46,853 bases of DNA from JACCZR01 sp963844805 (GCA_963844805.1 CAWJPU010000006.1:1-46853), one strand, 5' to 3'; shown: positions 8,419 to 15,709, numbered from the stretch's first letter. The notes: generated from the sequence alone by a model not told the origin. Made by a program: numbers and translations.

Positions 8419-8462
8419 AGGCCCCTTCACAGGCCTCCGTCACAGGTAGCGGCGGAGGCTTT
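8412..8462 (+). terminator. Expression platform of the SAM riboswitch: antiterminator/terminator pair
   Basis: Two mutually exclusive hairpins can be drawn. Antiterminator: TGTGACGAGGCC (8412-8423) pairs with GGCCTCCGTCACA (8432-8444), 12 pairs with one bulged C, and consumes the 3' strand of P1. Terminator: GCCTCCG (8433-8439) pairs with CGGAGGC (8453-8459), followed by TTT. With SAM bound, P1 holds its 3' strand, the antiterminator cannot form and the terminator can. The T run is short, so termination may be weak. Confidence 0.75.
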
Positions 8463-8483
8463 CGACGTGGAAGGGGACATTTA

Positions 8484-9716
8484 ATGGCAGTAGAGGCGCT
8501 GCAGTGCAAGGAATGCGGGAGCGAATATGACTTGGGCGCCCGCTACGTATGCGAGAGGTGCTTCGGGCCTCTAGAGGTCAGCTACGACTTCTCGCGCCTG
8601 GACGCGGAGGAGGTCCGGCGCAGGATCCAGGCCGGCCCGCGCACGCTGTGGCGCTACGTCGACTTCCTGCCCTTCGAGCGGCCACCTCGCGGCGGCCTGC
8701 CCACCGGGTGCACCCCGCTCATCCGCGCTGACCGCCTGGCCGAGGAGCTGGGGGTCCGCGAGGTGTGGGTCAAGAACGACGCGGCCAATCCCACGCACTC
8801 CTTCAAGGACCGCGTGGTGAGCGTGGCGCTGGCCAAGGCTCAGGAGCTCGGTTACTCCGTCGTCGCTTGCGCCTCGACGGGGAACCTGGCCAACGCCGTG
8901 GCCGCTCACGCCGCCGCCGCGGGCCTCGAGTCCTACGTCTTCATCCCGGCCGACCTCGAGGAGCAGAAGGTGCTCGCCACGGGCGTCTACGGCACGAACG
9001 TCGTCGCCGTCCGGGGCAACTACGACGACGTGAACCGGCTCTGCACCGAGCTGTCCGCCGAGCGCGAGTGGGGGTTCGTCAACGTCAACGTCAGGCCCTA
9101 CTACGCGGAGGGCTCGAAGACACTGGCGTTCGAGATCGCCGAGGACCTGGGCTTCCAGACCCCGGACCGCATCGTGGCCCCGGTGGCGTCGGGATCGCTG
9201 TTCACGCGTATCTCGCGCGGCTTCGAGGAATGGCGCGAGGTCGGGCTTCTCGAGAGCGACGGGCCGATCTTCAACGGCGCTCAGCCCGAGGGCTGCGCCC
9301 CGGTGGCCAATGCCTTCCGCGACGGCCACGACGTGTGCCGGCCGGTCAAGCCCGACACGATCGCCAAGTCGCTGGCCATCGGCAATCCCGCCGATGGGCC
9401 CTACGCGGTCGAGCTCGCCCGCAACTCCGGCGGAGGCATCGACAGCGTGGACGACGACGAGATCCGCGACGGCATCCGGCTGCTCGCCGAGACGACCGGG
9501 GTCTTCACCGAGACGGCCGGCGGCGTGACGGTCGCGACGCTCAGGAAGCTCGCCGAGCGTGGCGACATCGACTCGGACGAGCGGGTCGTGGCCGTGATCA
9601 CCGGCGAGGGGCTGAAGACGCTGGACGCCGTGCGCGGCTCCTTCGAGGTGAGCGAGATCGAGCCACGGACCGACGCCTTCGAAGAAGCCGTGGGGCTCTC
9701 GCCTGCGGCATCGTGA
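8484..9716 (+). CDS. thrC: Threonine synthase
   Basis: PLP enzyme converting O-phospho-L-homoserine to threonine. An N-terminal zinc-ribbon-like stretch (CKEC...CERC) precedes LPTGCTPLIRADRLAEELGV. The PLP lysine lies in NDAANPTHSFKDR, the phosphate-binding loop is ACASTGNLANAVAAHAAAAG, and the C-terminus has TAGGVTVATLRKLAERGDI. It has 410 residues, normal for the bacterial group with this zinc ribbon, and the frame is intact. The ATG at 8484 follows GGAAGGGG; an upstream in-frame ATG lies inside the riboswitch and is rejected. A SAM riboswitch controls it, which is notable because O-phosphohomoserine is shared with methionine synthesis in some bacteria. It is followed 24 bases later by a MoaD/ThiS protein. 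Confidence 0.95.
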   Translation: MAVEALQCKECGSEYDLGARYVCERCFGPLEVSYDFSRLDAEEVRRRIQAGPRTLWRYVDFLPFERPPRGGLPTGCTPLIRADRLAEELGVREVWVKNDAANPTHSFKDRVVSVALAKAQELGYSVVACASTGNLANAVAAHAAAAGLESYVFIPADLEEQKVLATGVYGTNVVAVRGNYDDVNRLCTELSAEREWGFVNVNVRPYYAEGSKTLAFEIAEDLGFQTPDRIVAPVASGSLFTRISRGFEEWREVGLLESDGPIFNGAQPEGCAPVANAFRDGHDVCRPVKPDTIAKSLAIGNPADGPYAVELARNSGGGIDSVDDDEIRDGIRLLAETTGVFTETAGGVTVATLRKLAERGDIDSDERVVAVITGEGLKTLDAVRGSFEVSEIEPRTDAFEEAVGLSPAAS

Positions 9717-9724
9717 AGCCAAGC

Positions 9725-9730
9725 TAGACT
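9725..9730 (+). promoter_or_regulatory. Probable -10 box (TAGACT) for the sulfur carrier gene
   Basis: TAGACT ends 10 bases before the ATG at 9741, in the 24-base gap after thrC. It would give the carrier gene its own leaderless transcript that escapes the SAM riboswitch. Confidence 0.45.
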
Positions 9731-9740
9731 GGCCGCGCCG

Positions 9741-10016
9741 ATGAGCGTCACCGTCAAGATCCCGACCCAGTTGCGCAGCGTCACTGCCGGCGACTCCGAG
9801 ACCTCGGTCGACGACGCGACGACCGTCGGCGAGGTGCTGGACGGGCTCTACAGCCGCTACGACGGGTTGCGCGAGAGGATCGCCGAGGACGGCGACCTCC
9901 GGCGCTTCGTGAACGTGTACGTGGGCGGCGAGGACATCCGCTTCCTGGACGGGCTCGACACGAACGTCGAGGACGGCGACGAGGTCACGATCCTTCCCGC
10001 CGTTGCCGGCGGCTAG
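9741..10016 (+). CDS. MoaD/ThiS-family ubiquitin-like sulfur carrier protein
   Basis: A 91-residue beta-grasp protein ending in AVAGG; the C-terminal Gly-Gly is adenylated and thiocarboxylated in this family. It also shows VKIPTQLRSVTAG, TTVGEVLDGLYSRYDGL, FVNVYVGGEDIRFLDG and VEDGDEVTILPAVAGG. Such carriers supply sulfide for molybdopterin, thiamine or, in actinobacteria (CysO), cysteine synthesis. No partner (MoaE, ThiG, CysM, Mec+) is in the window, so the pathway is open. Its place directly behind thrC recalls the same pairing in some other actinobacteria, as I remember it. It has its own -10 box. Confidence 0.88.
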   Translation: MSVTVKIPTQLRSVTAGDSETSVDDATTVGEVLDGLYSRYDGLRERIAEDGDLRRFVNVYVGGEDIRFLDGLDTNVEDGDEVTILPAVAGG

Positions 10017-10182
10017 CCCGGACCAGGGACTCCTCCACCGCGCGGTTGAAGTCCTCCTCGCGGAAGCGAGCCGCGGTCTGCAGTCCACCGGGTCTTGCGC
10101 GTGTCCGAACGCGCTTGATCCAGCGTCTTCTGATGCGGGGGGTCGGTGTTCCGCATGCGGCGGTACTGGCGTCGCCGAGGGT

Positions 10183-11168
10183 ATGACCGACTGGACGGAC
10201 AAAACCATCCTGGTGACAGGTGCGCAGGGGTTCGTGGGGGCCTGGCTCGCGGAAGCGCTGCTCGATGCGGGGGCGCGCGTCGTAACCCTGCGCCGCGACG
10301 TCGAGCCCGCCAGCGGTTCCGAAGCGAGGGAATCGAGTCGCGCTGCACGGTGGCGCTGGCCGACATCTCCGACTACGAGGCGCTGCTGCGCGTGCTCAAT
10401 GAGCACGATGTCCGCCATGTGTTCCACCTCGCCGCGCAGACCATCGTCGGCACCGCGAACCGCTCGCCGCTGTCGACCTGGGAGACCAACGTCCGCGGCA
10501 CCTACAACCTGCTGGAGGCCTGCCGGGCATTCGACGTCGTAGGGCCCGGGGTCGACTCCATCGTCGTTGCTTCCTCCGACAAGGCCTACGGGTCGCACGA
10601 TGAGCTGCCCTACCGCGAGGACTTCCCCCTGCAGCCGATGTTCCCGTACGACGTGTCGAAGGCCTGCACCGACATGATCGCGCGCTCGTATTCGTCGAGC
10701 TACGGGATGCCGGTAGCGGTCACGAGGCTGGCCAACGTCTACGGGGGCGGGGACATCAACTGGTCGCGCATCGTTCCCGACACCGCACGGGCGCTCGTGC
10801 GCGGCGAGCGTCCCGTGATTCGCTCGGACGGCTCGCCGGAGCGCGACTACATCTACGTCGCCGACGCCGTCGAGGCGTATATGACCGTGAGCGCCTCGCT
10901 CGAGAACCCGCAGTTCCACGGCCGGGCCTGGAACGCGGGTGCGGGCCGGCCGGTGTCCGTCTCCGAGCTCGTGACGCGGCTGATCAGGGTCTCCGGCCGC
11001 GAAGTCGAGCCCGACGTGCAGGGGGAGGGCACGCCTCCCGGCGAGATCGATCGGCAGTTTCTCGATTCGACCGCGATTCGAGAGGAGCTCGGCTGGGCCC
11101 CCCGTCACGAACTCGACGAGGGGCTGCGAGAGACCTGGGCCTGGTACCAGCGGGCGCTTGCCGGCTGA
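10183..11168 (+). CDS. NAD-dependent epimerase/dehydratase (CDP-glucose 4,6-dehydratase-like SDR), one frameshift
   Basis: Nucleotide-sugar-modifying extended SDR. MTDWTDKTILVTGAQGFVGA opens with the NAD-binding GxxGxxG. After a shift near 10318 the second frame gives RCTVALADISDYEALLRVL, HVFHLAAQTIVGTANRSPL, TWETNVRGTYNLLEACR, VVASSDKAYGSHDELPYRED, the catalytic YDVSKACTD (YxxxK), TRLANVYGGGDINWSRIVPD and RDYIYVADAVEAYM. The closest family I can name is the CDP-glucose 4,6-dehydratase/GDP-mannose 4,6-dehydratase group. The start at 10183 immediately precedes the Rossmann strand. It belongs functionally with the glycan genes at 5.4-8.3 kb. Confidence 0.85.
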
Positions 11169-11264
11169 TCCGAGAAGCAGCGCCTCCGGAGGGAGAAGTC
11201 CCTCTGCCGGGAGAGTGCTCGCGGGACGATCCGGCGGAGGCCGGGCGGGCGAGGTCGTGAGGTC

Positions 11265-11645
11265 CTACTCCGACAGCCCCGCCGCTTCAAGGGCCTGCTC
11301 GGGTGTGCTGAACCAGCGGAAGCGAATGCCCTTACCGCCCCGGATGGTCCAGATGTAGCCCTGGCGCCAGTCGATGTCCACGCCGCTTGCGCGACCCCGG
11401 CCCGTGATCCGGGCGACGACAACGACGTCGTCTCCCGCGTCGACGAACTCTTGTGGCTCGACCCTCACGTCGTCGTATGCGCCGCGGATGCCGGCGAAAG
11501 CCTTGCGCCCGTGGCGCGTCCCGGGCTCGACTGCGTCCGGCGGGTTCACGTATTCGACGTCGGGGTCGATGAAGTCGCGAGCGGACTCATCCGCCAGCCA
11601 GGCTGCATAGATGGAGCGCACCACCTCCACGTTCTCCCGCGACAT
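11265..11645 (-). CDS. SnoaL-like (NTF2-fold) small protein, copy 1
   Basis: A 126-residue alpha+beta-barrel protein starting MSRENVEVVRSIYAAWLADE, with FIDPDVEYVNPPDAVEPGTR, RHGRKAFAGIRGAY and the characteristic end STPEQALEAAGLSE. SnoaL-like/NTF2 proteins range from polyketide cyclases to ketosteroid isomerase-like enzymes; many in this bacterial class have no known role. It lies 3 bases downstream of copy 2 on the same strand, so the two are probably co-transcribed. The 3' ends of the copies are nearly identical at DNA level (CTACTCCGACAGCCCC on the plus strand). Confidence 0.85.
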   Translation of the reverse strand: MSRENVEVVRSIYAAWLADESARDFIDPDVEYVNPPDAVEPGTRHGRKAFAGIRGAYDDVRVEPQEFVDAGDDVVVVARITGRGRASGVDIDWRQGYIWTIRGGKGIRFRWFSTPEQALEAAGLSE

Positions 11646-11648
11646 CGC

Positions 11649-12050
11649 CTACTCCGACAGCCCCAGGGCTTCGAGGGCCTCGCGCTCGCTGCGGTAGGGA
11701 GCCCACCATGCGATCTTTCCTGCTCGCAGCTTGACCGCCTGCCACTCGGTTTGGCTGACCTCCATACCGGCGAGAGTGCCCGTTATTCGGAACTTGACGA
11801 CACCCGCTTCGCCGGACCCCCAGAGCTCGAGCACTTCCCAGCTCAGGCCCTGAAAAGCATCACCCAAGGTGCTCCACCAGGCACTTACGCCAGCGTGGCC
11901 CCGGAAGGTCATGCCTTCGGCTTCCGCGACCATCGACGTGAACTCAACATCCTCGGCCACCAAGGCCAGAAAGCCCTCCAGGTCGCCAGCGTTGAGCGCG
12001 CCATACGCCGTGTCGGCCAGCGCCTGCAACTCGGGGCTGACTTGCGACAT
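11649..12050 (-). CDS. SnoaL-like (NTF2-fold) small protein, copy 2
   Basis: A 133-residue SnoaL-like protein: MSQVSPELQALADTAYGALN, LVAEDVEFTSMVAEAEGMTF, FRGHAGVSAWWSTLGDAF, and the end SEREALEALGLSE. The ATG at 12050 is preceded by a GATACT box 9 bases upstream, with a flank almost identical to that of copy 3 (15293), so a promoter-plus-gene unit appears to have been duplicated. It is followed 3 bases later by copy 1. Function unknown. Confidence 0.85.
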   Translation of the reverse strand: MSQVSPELQALADTAYGALNAGDLEGFLALVAEDVEFTSMVAEAEGMTFRGHAGVSAWWSTLGDAFQGLSWEVLELWGSGEAGVVKFRITGTLAGMEVSQTEWQAVKLRAGKIAWWAPYRSEREALEALGLSE

Positions 12051-12059
12051 CGCCCGTCC

Positions 12060-12065
12060 AGTATC
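12060..12065 (-). promoter_or_regulatory. Probable -10 box (GATACT) of SnoaL copy 2
   Basis: GATACT on the minus strand, 9 bases before the ATG at 12050. The same box, spacing and flank occur before copy 3 at 15303-15308. Confidence 0.5.
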
Positions 12066-12241
12066 CCGCGGAGGGGAGGGGGGATGCCCGGACTTGGCCC
12101 CCACAAGCGACCGGAGAGGCCAGACGGTGGTCCACCCGGCCCTGGGTAGGCGAAGCTCGGGTGTCGCGCAAGGGGACAGCGCGAGGGCCCAGGAGCCACC
12201 TTGCTGGCGTGGCCCTGGTGCCCAACGCGCGTCCGACCTGG

Positions 12242-12433
12242 CTAGTTGTTGCCCTGGTCGCCGGGACCGCCCTGGCTGTTGCAGCTCGCCGGCCGGTCGG
12301 CCTGTGGACCGGTGCACTGCTTGCTCTGACCGCCTCCGTTACCCGGACCCTCGTTGGGACCGGCGAACGCCGGTGCCGCCGAGACGAGCCCGAGCGCACA
12401 GATGCTGAGCACGGCTGCCGTCTTCTTCCTCAT
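12242..12433 (-). CDS. Small secreted Gly/Asn-rich peptide with two cysteines, paralogue A
   Basis: A 63-residue precursor. MRKKTAAVLSICALGLVSAA then PAFAG is a clear signal peptide with an Ala-x-Ala cleavage site. The mature part is about 39 residues: PNEGPGNGGGQSKQCTGPQA then DRPASCNSQGGPGDQGNN. It shares the motif QCTG-x(3)-DRPASCNS with paralogue B. A strong Shine-Dalgarno (AAGGAGGAG) lies just upstream of the ATG, unlike the leaderless housekeeping genes. No family recognised; the two cysteines could form one disulfide. Confidence 0.75.
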   Translation of the reverse strand: MRKKTAAVLSICALGLVSAAPAFAGPNEGPGNGGGQSKQCTGPQADRPASCNSQGGPGDQGNN

Positions 12434-12474
12434 GCCTCTCCTCCTTGAGAGTGAGCCTCTTGTTGGCCTGCGTC

Positions 12475-12684
12475 CTACCTGGGCACTGCGTTGGGGCCCT
12501 TCGAGGTCGCGCTGTTGCACGACGCGGGCCGGTCGTCGGGGTTGCCGGTGCACTGGCCGCTGCTACCCGCTCCGTTGCCGCCGTTGGTCGGCGGGGAGGG
12601 GCTGGCCGTCGCGGCCGGTACTGCCGCCACGCCGAGCGCTGCGGCCGCCAACAGGGCAGCCATGGTCTTGCGTCCCTTGCTCAT
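12475..12684 (-). CDS. Small secreted Gly/Asn-rich peptide with two cysteines, paralogue B
   Basis: A 69-residue precursor: MSKGRKTMAALLAAAALGVA then AVPAATA is the signal peptide. The mature peptide SPSPPTNGGNGAGSSGQCTG NPDDRPASCNS ends SKGPNAVPR. It shares QCTG-x(3)-DRPASCNS with paralogue A, 41 bases downstream on the same strand. A GAGGAG-type ribosome site precedes the ATG. The pair looks like a local duplication. No homologue recognised. Confidence 0.75.
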   Translation of the reverse strand: MSKGRKTMAALLAAAALGVAAVPAATASPSPPTNGGNGAGSSGQCTGNPDDRPASCNSATSKGPNAVPR

Positions 12685-12755
12685 CTCTTGCTCCTCTGCG
12701 TCGTAGCGGTCAGGCCATGGCGCGTCGGCCATGGCATGACCACGATTTCAACCGC

Positions 12756-12944
12756 CTACTCGGGGCACTTCTTGAGCCCGCCCGGAGACGTGTCCTTGTT
12801 CTGCCCGGGCGAGCACTTGCCCGTCGGGTTCGTGTCCGGGTTTCCCTTGCCCGGACCAACGTCAACTGCCGCCGAGGCGGCTCCTGCCACTCCACTCGCC
12901 GCCAGCGCCATGGCCGACAGGAGCAACGCGATGCGCTTCTTCAC
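12756..12944 (-). CDS. Small secreted peptide with two cysteines, related type C
   Basis: A 62-residue precursor starting at GTG 12944 behind GGAGGTGAAGA. The signal peptide is MKKRIALLLSAMALAASGVA then GAASA. The mature part AVDVGPGKGNPDTNPTGKCS ends PGQNKDTSPGGLKKCPE. It has two cysteines and the same Gly/Pro/Asn/Asp composition as A and B but lacks the DRPASCNS motif. A longer start would destroy the signal peptide. Function unknown. Confidence 0.7.
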   Translation of the reverse strand: MKKRIALLLSAMALAASGVAGAASAAVDVGPGKGNPDTNPTGKCSPGQNKDTSPGGLKKCPE

Positions 12945-13597
12945 TCTCTTCACCTCCTCCCGTGCTTCGGCTTTCACCGTCCGCACGAAGAGGGCCACGC
13001 CACCTGCGCGCGGTCTACCCCACATTCAGGAAAACCAGTCAACCTTGAACAGCGACTCGCGTTCTGATCTGTGCACGGAGGGTCACGCCACCGTGCGGCC
13101 CCCGCAGCCCCCAGTGGGCTGCGGGGGTTCCAGCTTGGTTTTCGAGCGACCCTCCCCCGAGGGGGCGTTCACCGCCGCCGCGGGTCACCGACCCTCCGCT
13201 GAGATGTCGCCGGGTACCGCTGCTAGCAGGGACCCGGCGGGCCGACCTTGCTCTTCTTCTCCGTGTCGGGAGATCGCGCCAGACCTCCGAGGAGCCGCTA
13301 GGGAGGTCGAGAACACTTCCGAACGGGATGAGTAGGTCCGGGCCTGCCGAGAGCTCGCCGCCGGGTGTTGAACCGCGATCAGCGCCGCTCCACCTCTGCG
13401 GCAGACCGGGTGCGGATGTGGGCGACCACCTGCTCGACTTCGCGCTAGGCGGAACACCGGCCGTCCAACCTGCCTCCGCTCAGGCCGCCAGCCAATCGCG
13501 CCGGCATCGAGACCCGGATTGGGCGCGTGGGCGGGTGGACCTGGCGCTTAAGGCGTCGCGCGGTCGTGACCGCTACGGGAGCACGGCGGCTGCCGCG
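12945..13597. other. Gene-free stretch with two inverted repeats
   Basis: I see no supportable gene here on either strand: the open frames give Arg/Pro/Ser-rich shadow products without motifs. It contains the perfect 12-bp hairpin at 13099-13127 and an 8-bp inverted repeat CGCCGGGT (13208-13215)/ACCCGGCG (13232-13239) with a TGCTAGCA palindrome in its loop. Otherwise featureless to me. Confidence 0.5.
13099..13127. terminator. Perfect 12-bp hairpin, possible terminator
   Basis: CCCCCGCAGCCC (13099-13110) and GGGCTGCGGGGG (13116-13127) form a perfect stem with a 5-base loop. No clear T run follows on either strand (TTCC on the plus side), so terminator activity is uncertain. It lies upstream of the secreted-peptide genes. 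Confidence 0.4.
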
Positions 13598-13874
13598 CTA
13601 GGGCCTGATCATGTTGTGGACCTGGAGGCCTTCGGGCTCGCCCGGGTTGAAGCGGGCCTACGGCCAGCACCGGCATCAGGCGCTCCACGAAGGCATCGAA
13701 GTTCTCCCGGGACTCCCACAGCTCGAGGGCATGGAGGTTGCGTCGACCATAAAGGCCAGTGGTATTCGCGCCTCGGGCGGGAAATCACCCTGATCCTCCC
13801 GCCGGCATATCGTCTCGCCGTACGGCACGATGGTGGCGGGCGACGACCGAGCTGAAAGCAACAAGAATGCTCAT
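13598..13874 (-). pseudogene. Short ABM-like (dimeric alpha+beta barrel) protein, several frameshifts
   Basis: About 90 residues can be rebuilt across frames: MSILVAFS, PATIVPYGETICRREDQGDF, NLHALELWESRENFDAFVER then LMPVLA, and FNPGEPEGLQVHNMIRP ending at TAG 13598-13600. The ELWES and AFVERLMP pieces resemble small antibiotic-biosynthesis-monooxygenase-like or EthD-like barrel proteins common in this class. At least three shifts are needed in 277 bases, so it is a decayed gene or a badly read one. A GGGGAG site precedes the ATG at 13874. Confidence 0.5.
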
Positions 13875-14030
13875 GGCGGCTCCCCGGCACGGGTCGCACG
13901 CGTACCCCTTGGGGTCAGGGCCCGGAACGGACCCCGAGGGTGACCCAACCCCGCGCTCGCGTGATGCCCCGTCGGCTGCCTGACGCCGAGCGCCGAGCGG
14001 CGACGAGGGGCCGGGCGCATGAGCCAGGCG

Positions 14031-14110
14031 CTACTCCGACAGCCCCACGGCTTCGAGGGCCTCGGCCTTGGTCGGGTATTGGGGACGCGAACGAGCATGC
14101 CGTCCCGAAC
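14031..14110 (-). pseudogene. 3' remnant of a SnoaL-like gene
   Basis: Only the C-terminal end survives: GMLVRV, then PQYPTKAEALEAVGLSE and a stop at 14031-14033. The last codons match SnoaL copies 1-3 nearly base for base (ACGGCTTCGAGGGCCTC on the plus strand). No NTF2 fold remains upstream; the collagen-like gene begins immediately beyond. Confidence 0.6.
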
Positions 14111-14131
14111 CGCAGCCCCCGGTCTGGCGGG

Positions 14132-14792
14132 TCAGTCGTCCACGCCGCCTGGTCCGCTCGGCACCGACTGCTGCTCGCCCGGAGTGCAGATTGCCCAGAT
14201 CCGCAGAGTCATGTTTCCGCTACCGCCGGCCGGGTTCACGGCCGCCCCGCGCCAGCGGTCGAAACCCTCGCCGGAGTTTGGGACGAGCTGGTTGGCGCTC
14301 TGGGAGGGCCGCGAGACGGTGATGTAGGCGTCACCGGCGCCGTCGGACACGTTGGCGCTGCCACTGATGATCTTGTGGCCCGCTGGGCACGGGACCGAGT
14401 TGGCTACCGCGGTGGCGTCGTTCAGCGCCACATCAAGGCGCTGAACGGTGAGGCCCCCGACGACGCCGGGATCACCCTGGTCGCCCTTGGCTCCCGGGGC
14501 ACCCCGGGGTCCTGGGGGGCTGTGGCGCCCCTGGCACCTTGAGGCGTTGCCCGGGAGCGAAGTCGCGCGACAGCAGCGAGGCGTCGGCAACGTCACCCGA
14601 GCGAATTCCGCGGACATCTCTTCCGGTGAGCGAGTTGTTGCGCACATCCTTGCCGCGGATGGTGTTGTTTTTGATCTCCCGACTGTCGATCGAGCCAGTG
14701 GCGGCCGCGTAGGAGGTTCCTCCCAGCGCCACGAAAAGTGCGATCAGGGCAATGTGATGTCGCCGCAGGTAATCCAGGCACTTCGCGGGCAT
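14132..14792 (-). CDS. Secreted collagen-like protein, one frameshift
   Basis: N-terminal MPAKCLDYLRRHHIALIALF followed by VALGGTSYAA is a membrane/export segment found in many Thermoleophilia surface proteins. Next comes a region of short beta-like repeats (SIDSREIKNNTIRGKDVRNN, SLTGRDVRGIRSGDVADAS). Near 14540 the frame shifts by +1 into a short collagen-type Gly-x-y stretch (GPRGAPGAKGDQGDPG) and a C-terminal beta domain with VPCPAGHKIISGSANVSDGA and TLRIWAICTPGE. The start at 14792 follows a GGAGG site. Probably a cell-surface structural or adhesive protein. Confidence 0.75.
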
Positions 14793-14885
14793 GGGCAGCC
14801 TCCGAGTCCGGGTGGCGCCACGCTAGGGCCACTCGGCACAGTTCGCAAGCGAGCCAAAGAGCTCGGCGGCGTTCTCCGACGTCGC

Positions 14886-15293
14886 CTACTCCGACAGCCC
14901 CACGGCTTCGAGGGCCTCTTTGGGGTCGAGGTAGGTGCGAATCCGAAATCCCTTTCCGTCCTTGAACTCGACAACCGTGCCGTGAGGCGACTCGATCGGG
15001 GCGTCGCTTGCCCTGCCATGCGCGCGGACCTGGCCGATTGCCACCACCCGGTCGCCAAGGTCCCGGACCTCCGGGTAGTCGGCGTGAAACTCGGACAGGA
15101 TCGCGTACAGGTCTCGGAGCCACTCACGGACGCCCTCGTGACCCCGGTACATCGTCTGTCTCCCTCCCAGCGCCATCAGGATCGCCGGATGCCACTCAAC
15201 CTCGGGGTGGACTTCCGAAAGCAGCGCTTCGGCATCTCCGCGGTTGATCGCGTCAAACGCGCGTTTGAAGACCTCGACATTCGCCTGCGACAT
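14886..15293 (-). CDS. SnoaL-like (NTF2-fold) small protein, copy 3
   Basis: 135 residues: MSQANVEVFKRAFDAINRGD, EVHPEVEWHPAILMALGGRQ, YRGHEGVREWLRDLYA, EVRDLGDRVVAIGQVRAHGR and the end DPKEALEAVGLSE. The ATG at 15293 has a GATACT -10 box 9 bases upstream, shared in sequence and spacing with copy 2. Intact. The substrate and role are unknown; the expansion of this family is characteristic of the class. Confidence 0.88.
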   Translation of the reverse strand: MSQANVEVFKRAFDAINRGDAEALLSEVHPEVEWHPAILMALGGRQTMYRGHEGVREWLRDLYAILSEFHADYPEVRDLGDRVVAIGQVRAHGRASDAPIESPHGTVVEFKDGKGFRIRTYLDPKEALEAVGLSE

Positions 15294-15302
15294 CGCCCGC
15301 TC

Positions 15303-15308
15303 AGTATC
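15303..15308 (-). promoter_or_regulatory. Probable -10 box (GATACT) of SnoaL copy 3
   Basis: GATACT on the minus strand, 9 bases before the ATG at 15293. On the plus strand the same bases read AGTATC and overlap a TATCCC 18 bases before the terminase small-subunit GTG. Confidence 0.5.
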
Positions 15309-15325
15309 CCAGCGGGAAGTGAGCC

Positions 15326-15709
15326 GTGAGCGCCACCAGGTTCACCCCAGAGGCCCGCGGCGCACTCATCGAGCGTGTCGCTTCCGGCGTCTCCCTTGCG
15401 GACGCCGCCGGAGCGATCGGCGTCCGCGAGAAGACCGTCAAGGGCTGGATCACGCGCGGCCGACGAGAGTCCGGAGGCGAGTACGCCGAGTTCGCGCAGC
15501 GCATCGAGCAGGCGCGCCGTGGGGCCGACGAGCGGCCCGAGCCGATGGACGCCGACGAGCTGGCCCGCGTCGTCTCCGAGGCCGCTCGCAAGGGCAGCGT
15601 GGCCGCAATGAAGCTTCGTCATGAGCAGTTGGGGGCCAAGGACGCGCCCGAGCAGGAGCCCGCCGACGAGTTCGATGAGCTGAAGGCCAGGAGGGCCGCG
15701 CGTGGCTAG
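15326..15709 (+). CDS. Phage terminase small subunit-like protein
   Basis: A 127-residue protein with an N-terminal helix-turn-helix (ALIERVASGVSLADAAGAIG then VREKTVKGWITRG), an acidic/basic linker and a C-terminal helix AAMKLRHEQLGAKDAPEQEP. This pattern fits phage small terminases, which recognise the packaging site; a terminase large-subunit fragment follows 152 bases later, supporting the call. A GTG at 15326 is used. It could also be a plain HTH protein. It is part of a prophage remnant. Confidence 0.65.
   Translation: MSATRFTPEARGALIERVASGVSLADAAGAIGVREKTVKGWITRGRRESGGEYAEFAQRIEQARRGADERPEPMDADELARVVSEAARKGSVAAMKLRHEQLGAKDAPEQEPADEFDELKARRAARG

Noticed and set aside
10013..10080. Minus-strand fragment RFREEDFNRAVEESLVRA that looks protein-like
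   Set aside because: Too short, antisense to the end of the carrier gene, no family recognised; could be a gene relic but not supportable.
10003..10182. Possible zinc-binding leader (CACP...CSACGGTG) in frame before the epimerase
   Set aside because: The frame overlaps the end of the sulfur carrier, has no start context, and the epimerase Rossmann strand begins properly at 10183.
8571..11108. Very long minus-strand open frame (845 codons) under thrC, the carrier and the epimerase
   Set aside because: High G+C gives long antisense open frames; its product is His/Asp/Arg/Gly-rich with no motifs and all three plus-strand genes have clear family signatures.
13185..13597. Open frames on both strands between the secreted peptides and the ABM-like gene
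   Set aside because: Ser/Arg/Pro-rich products without start context, motifs or neighbours that support them.
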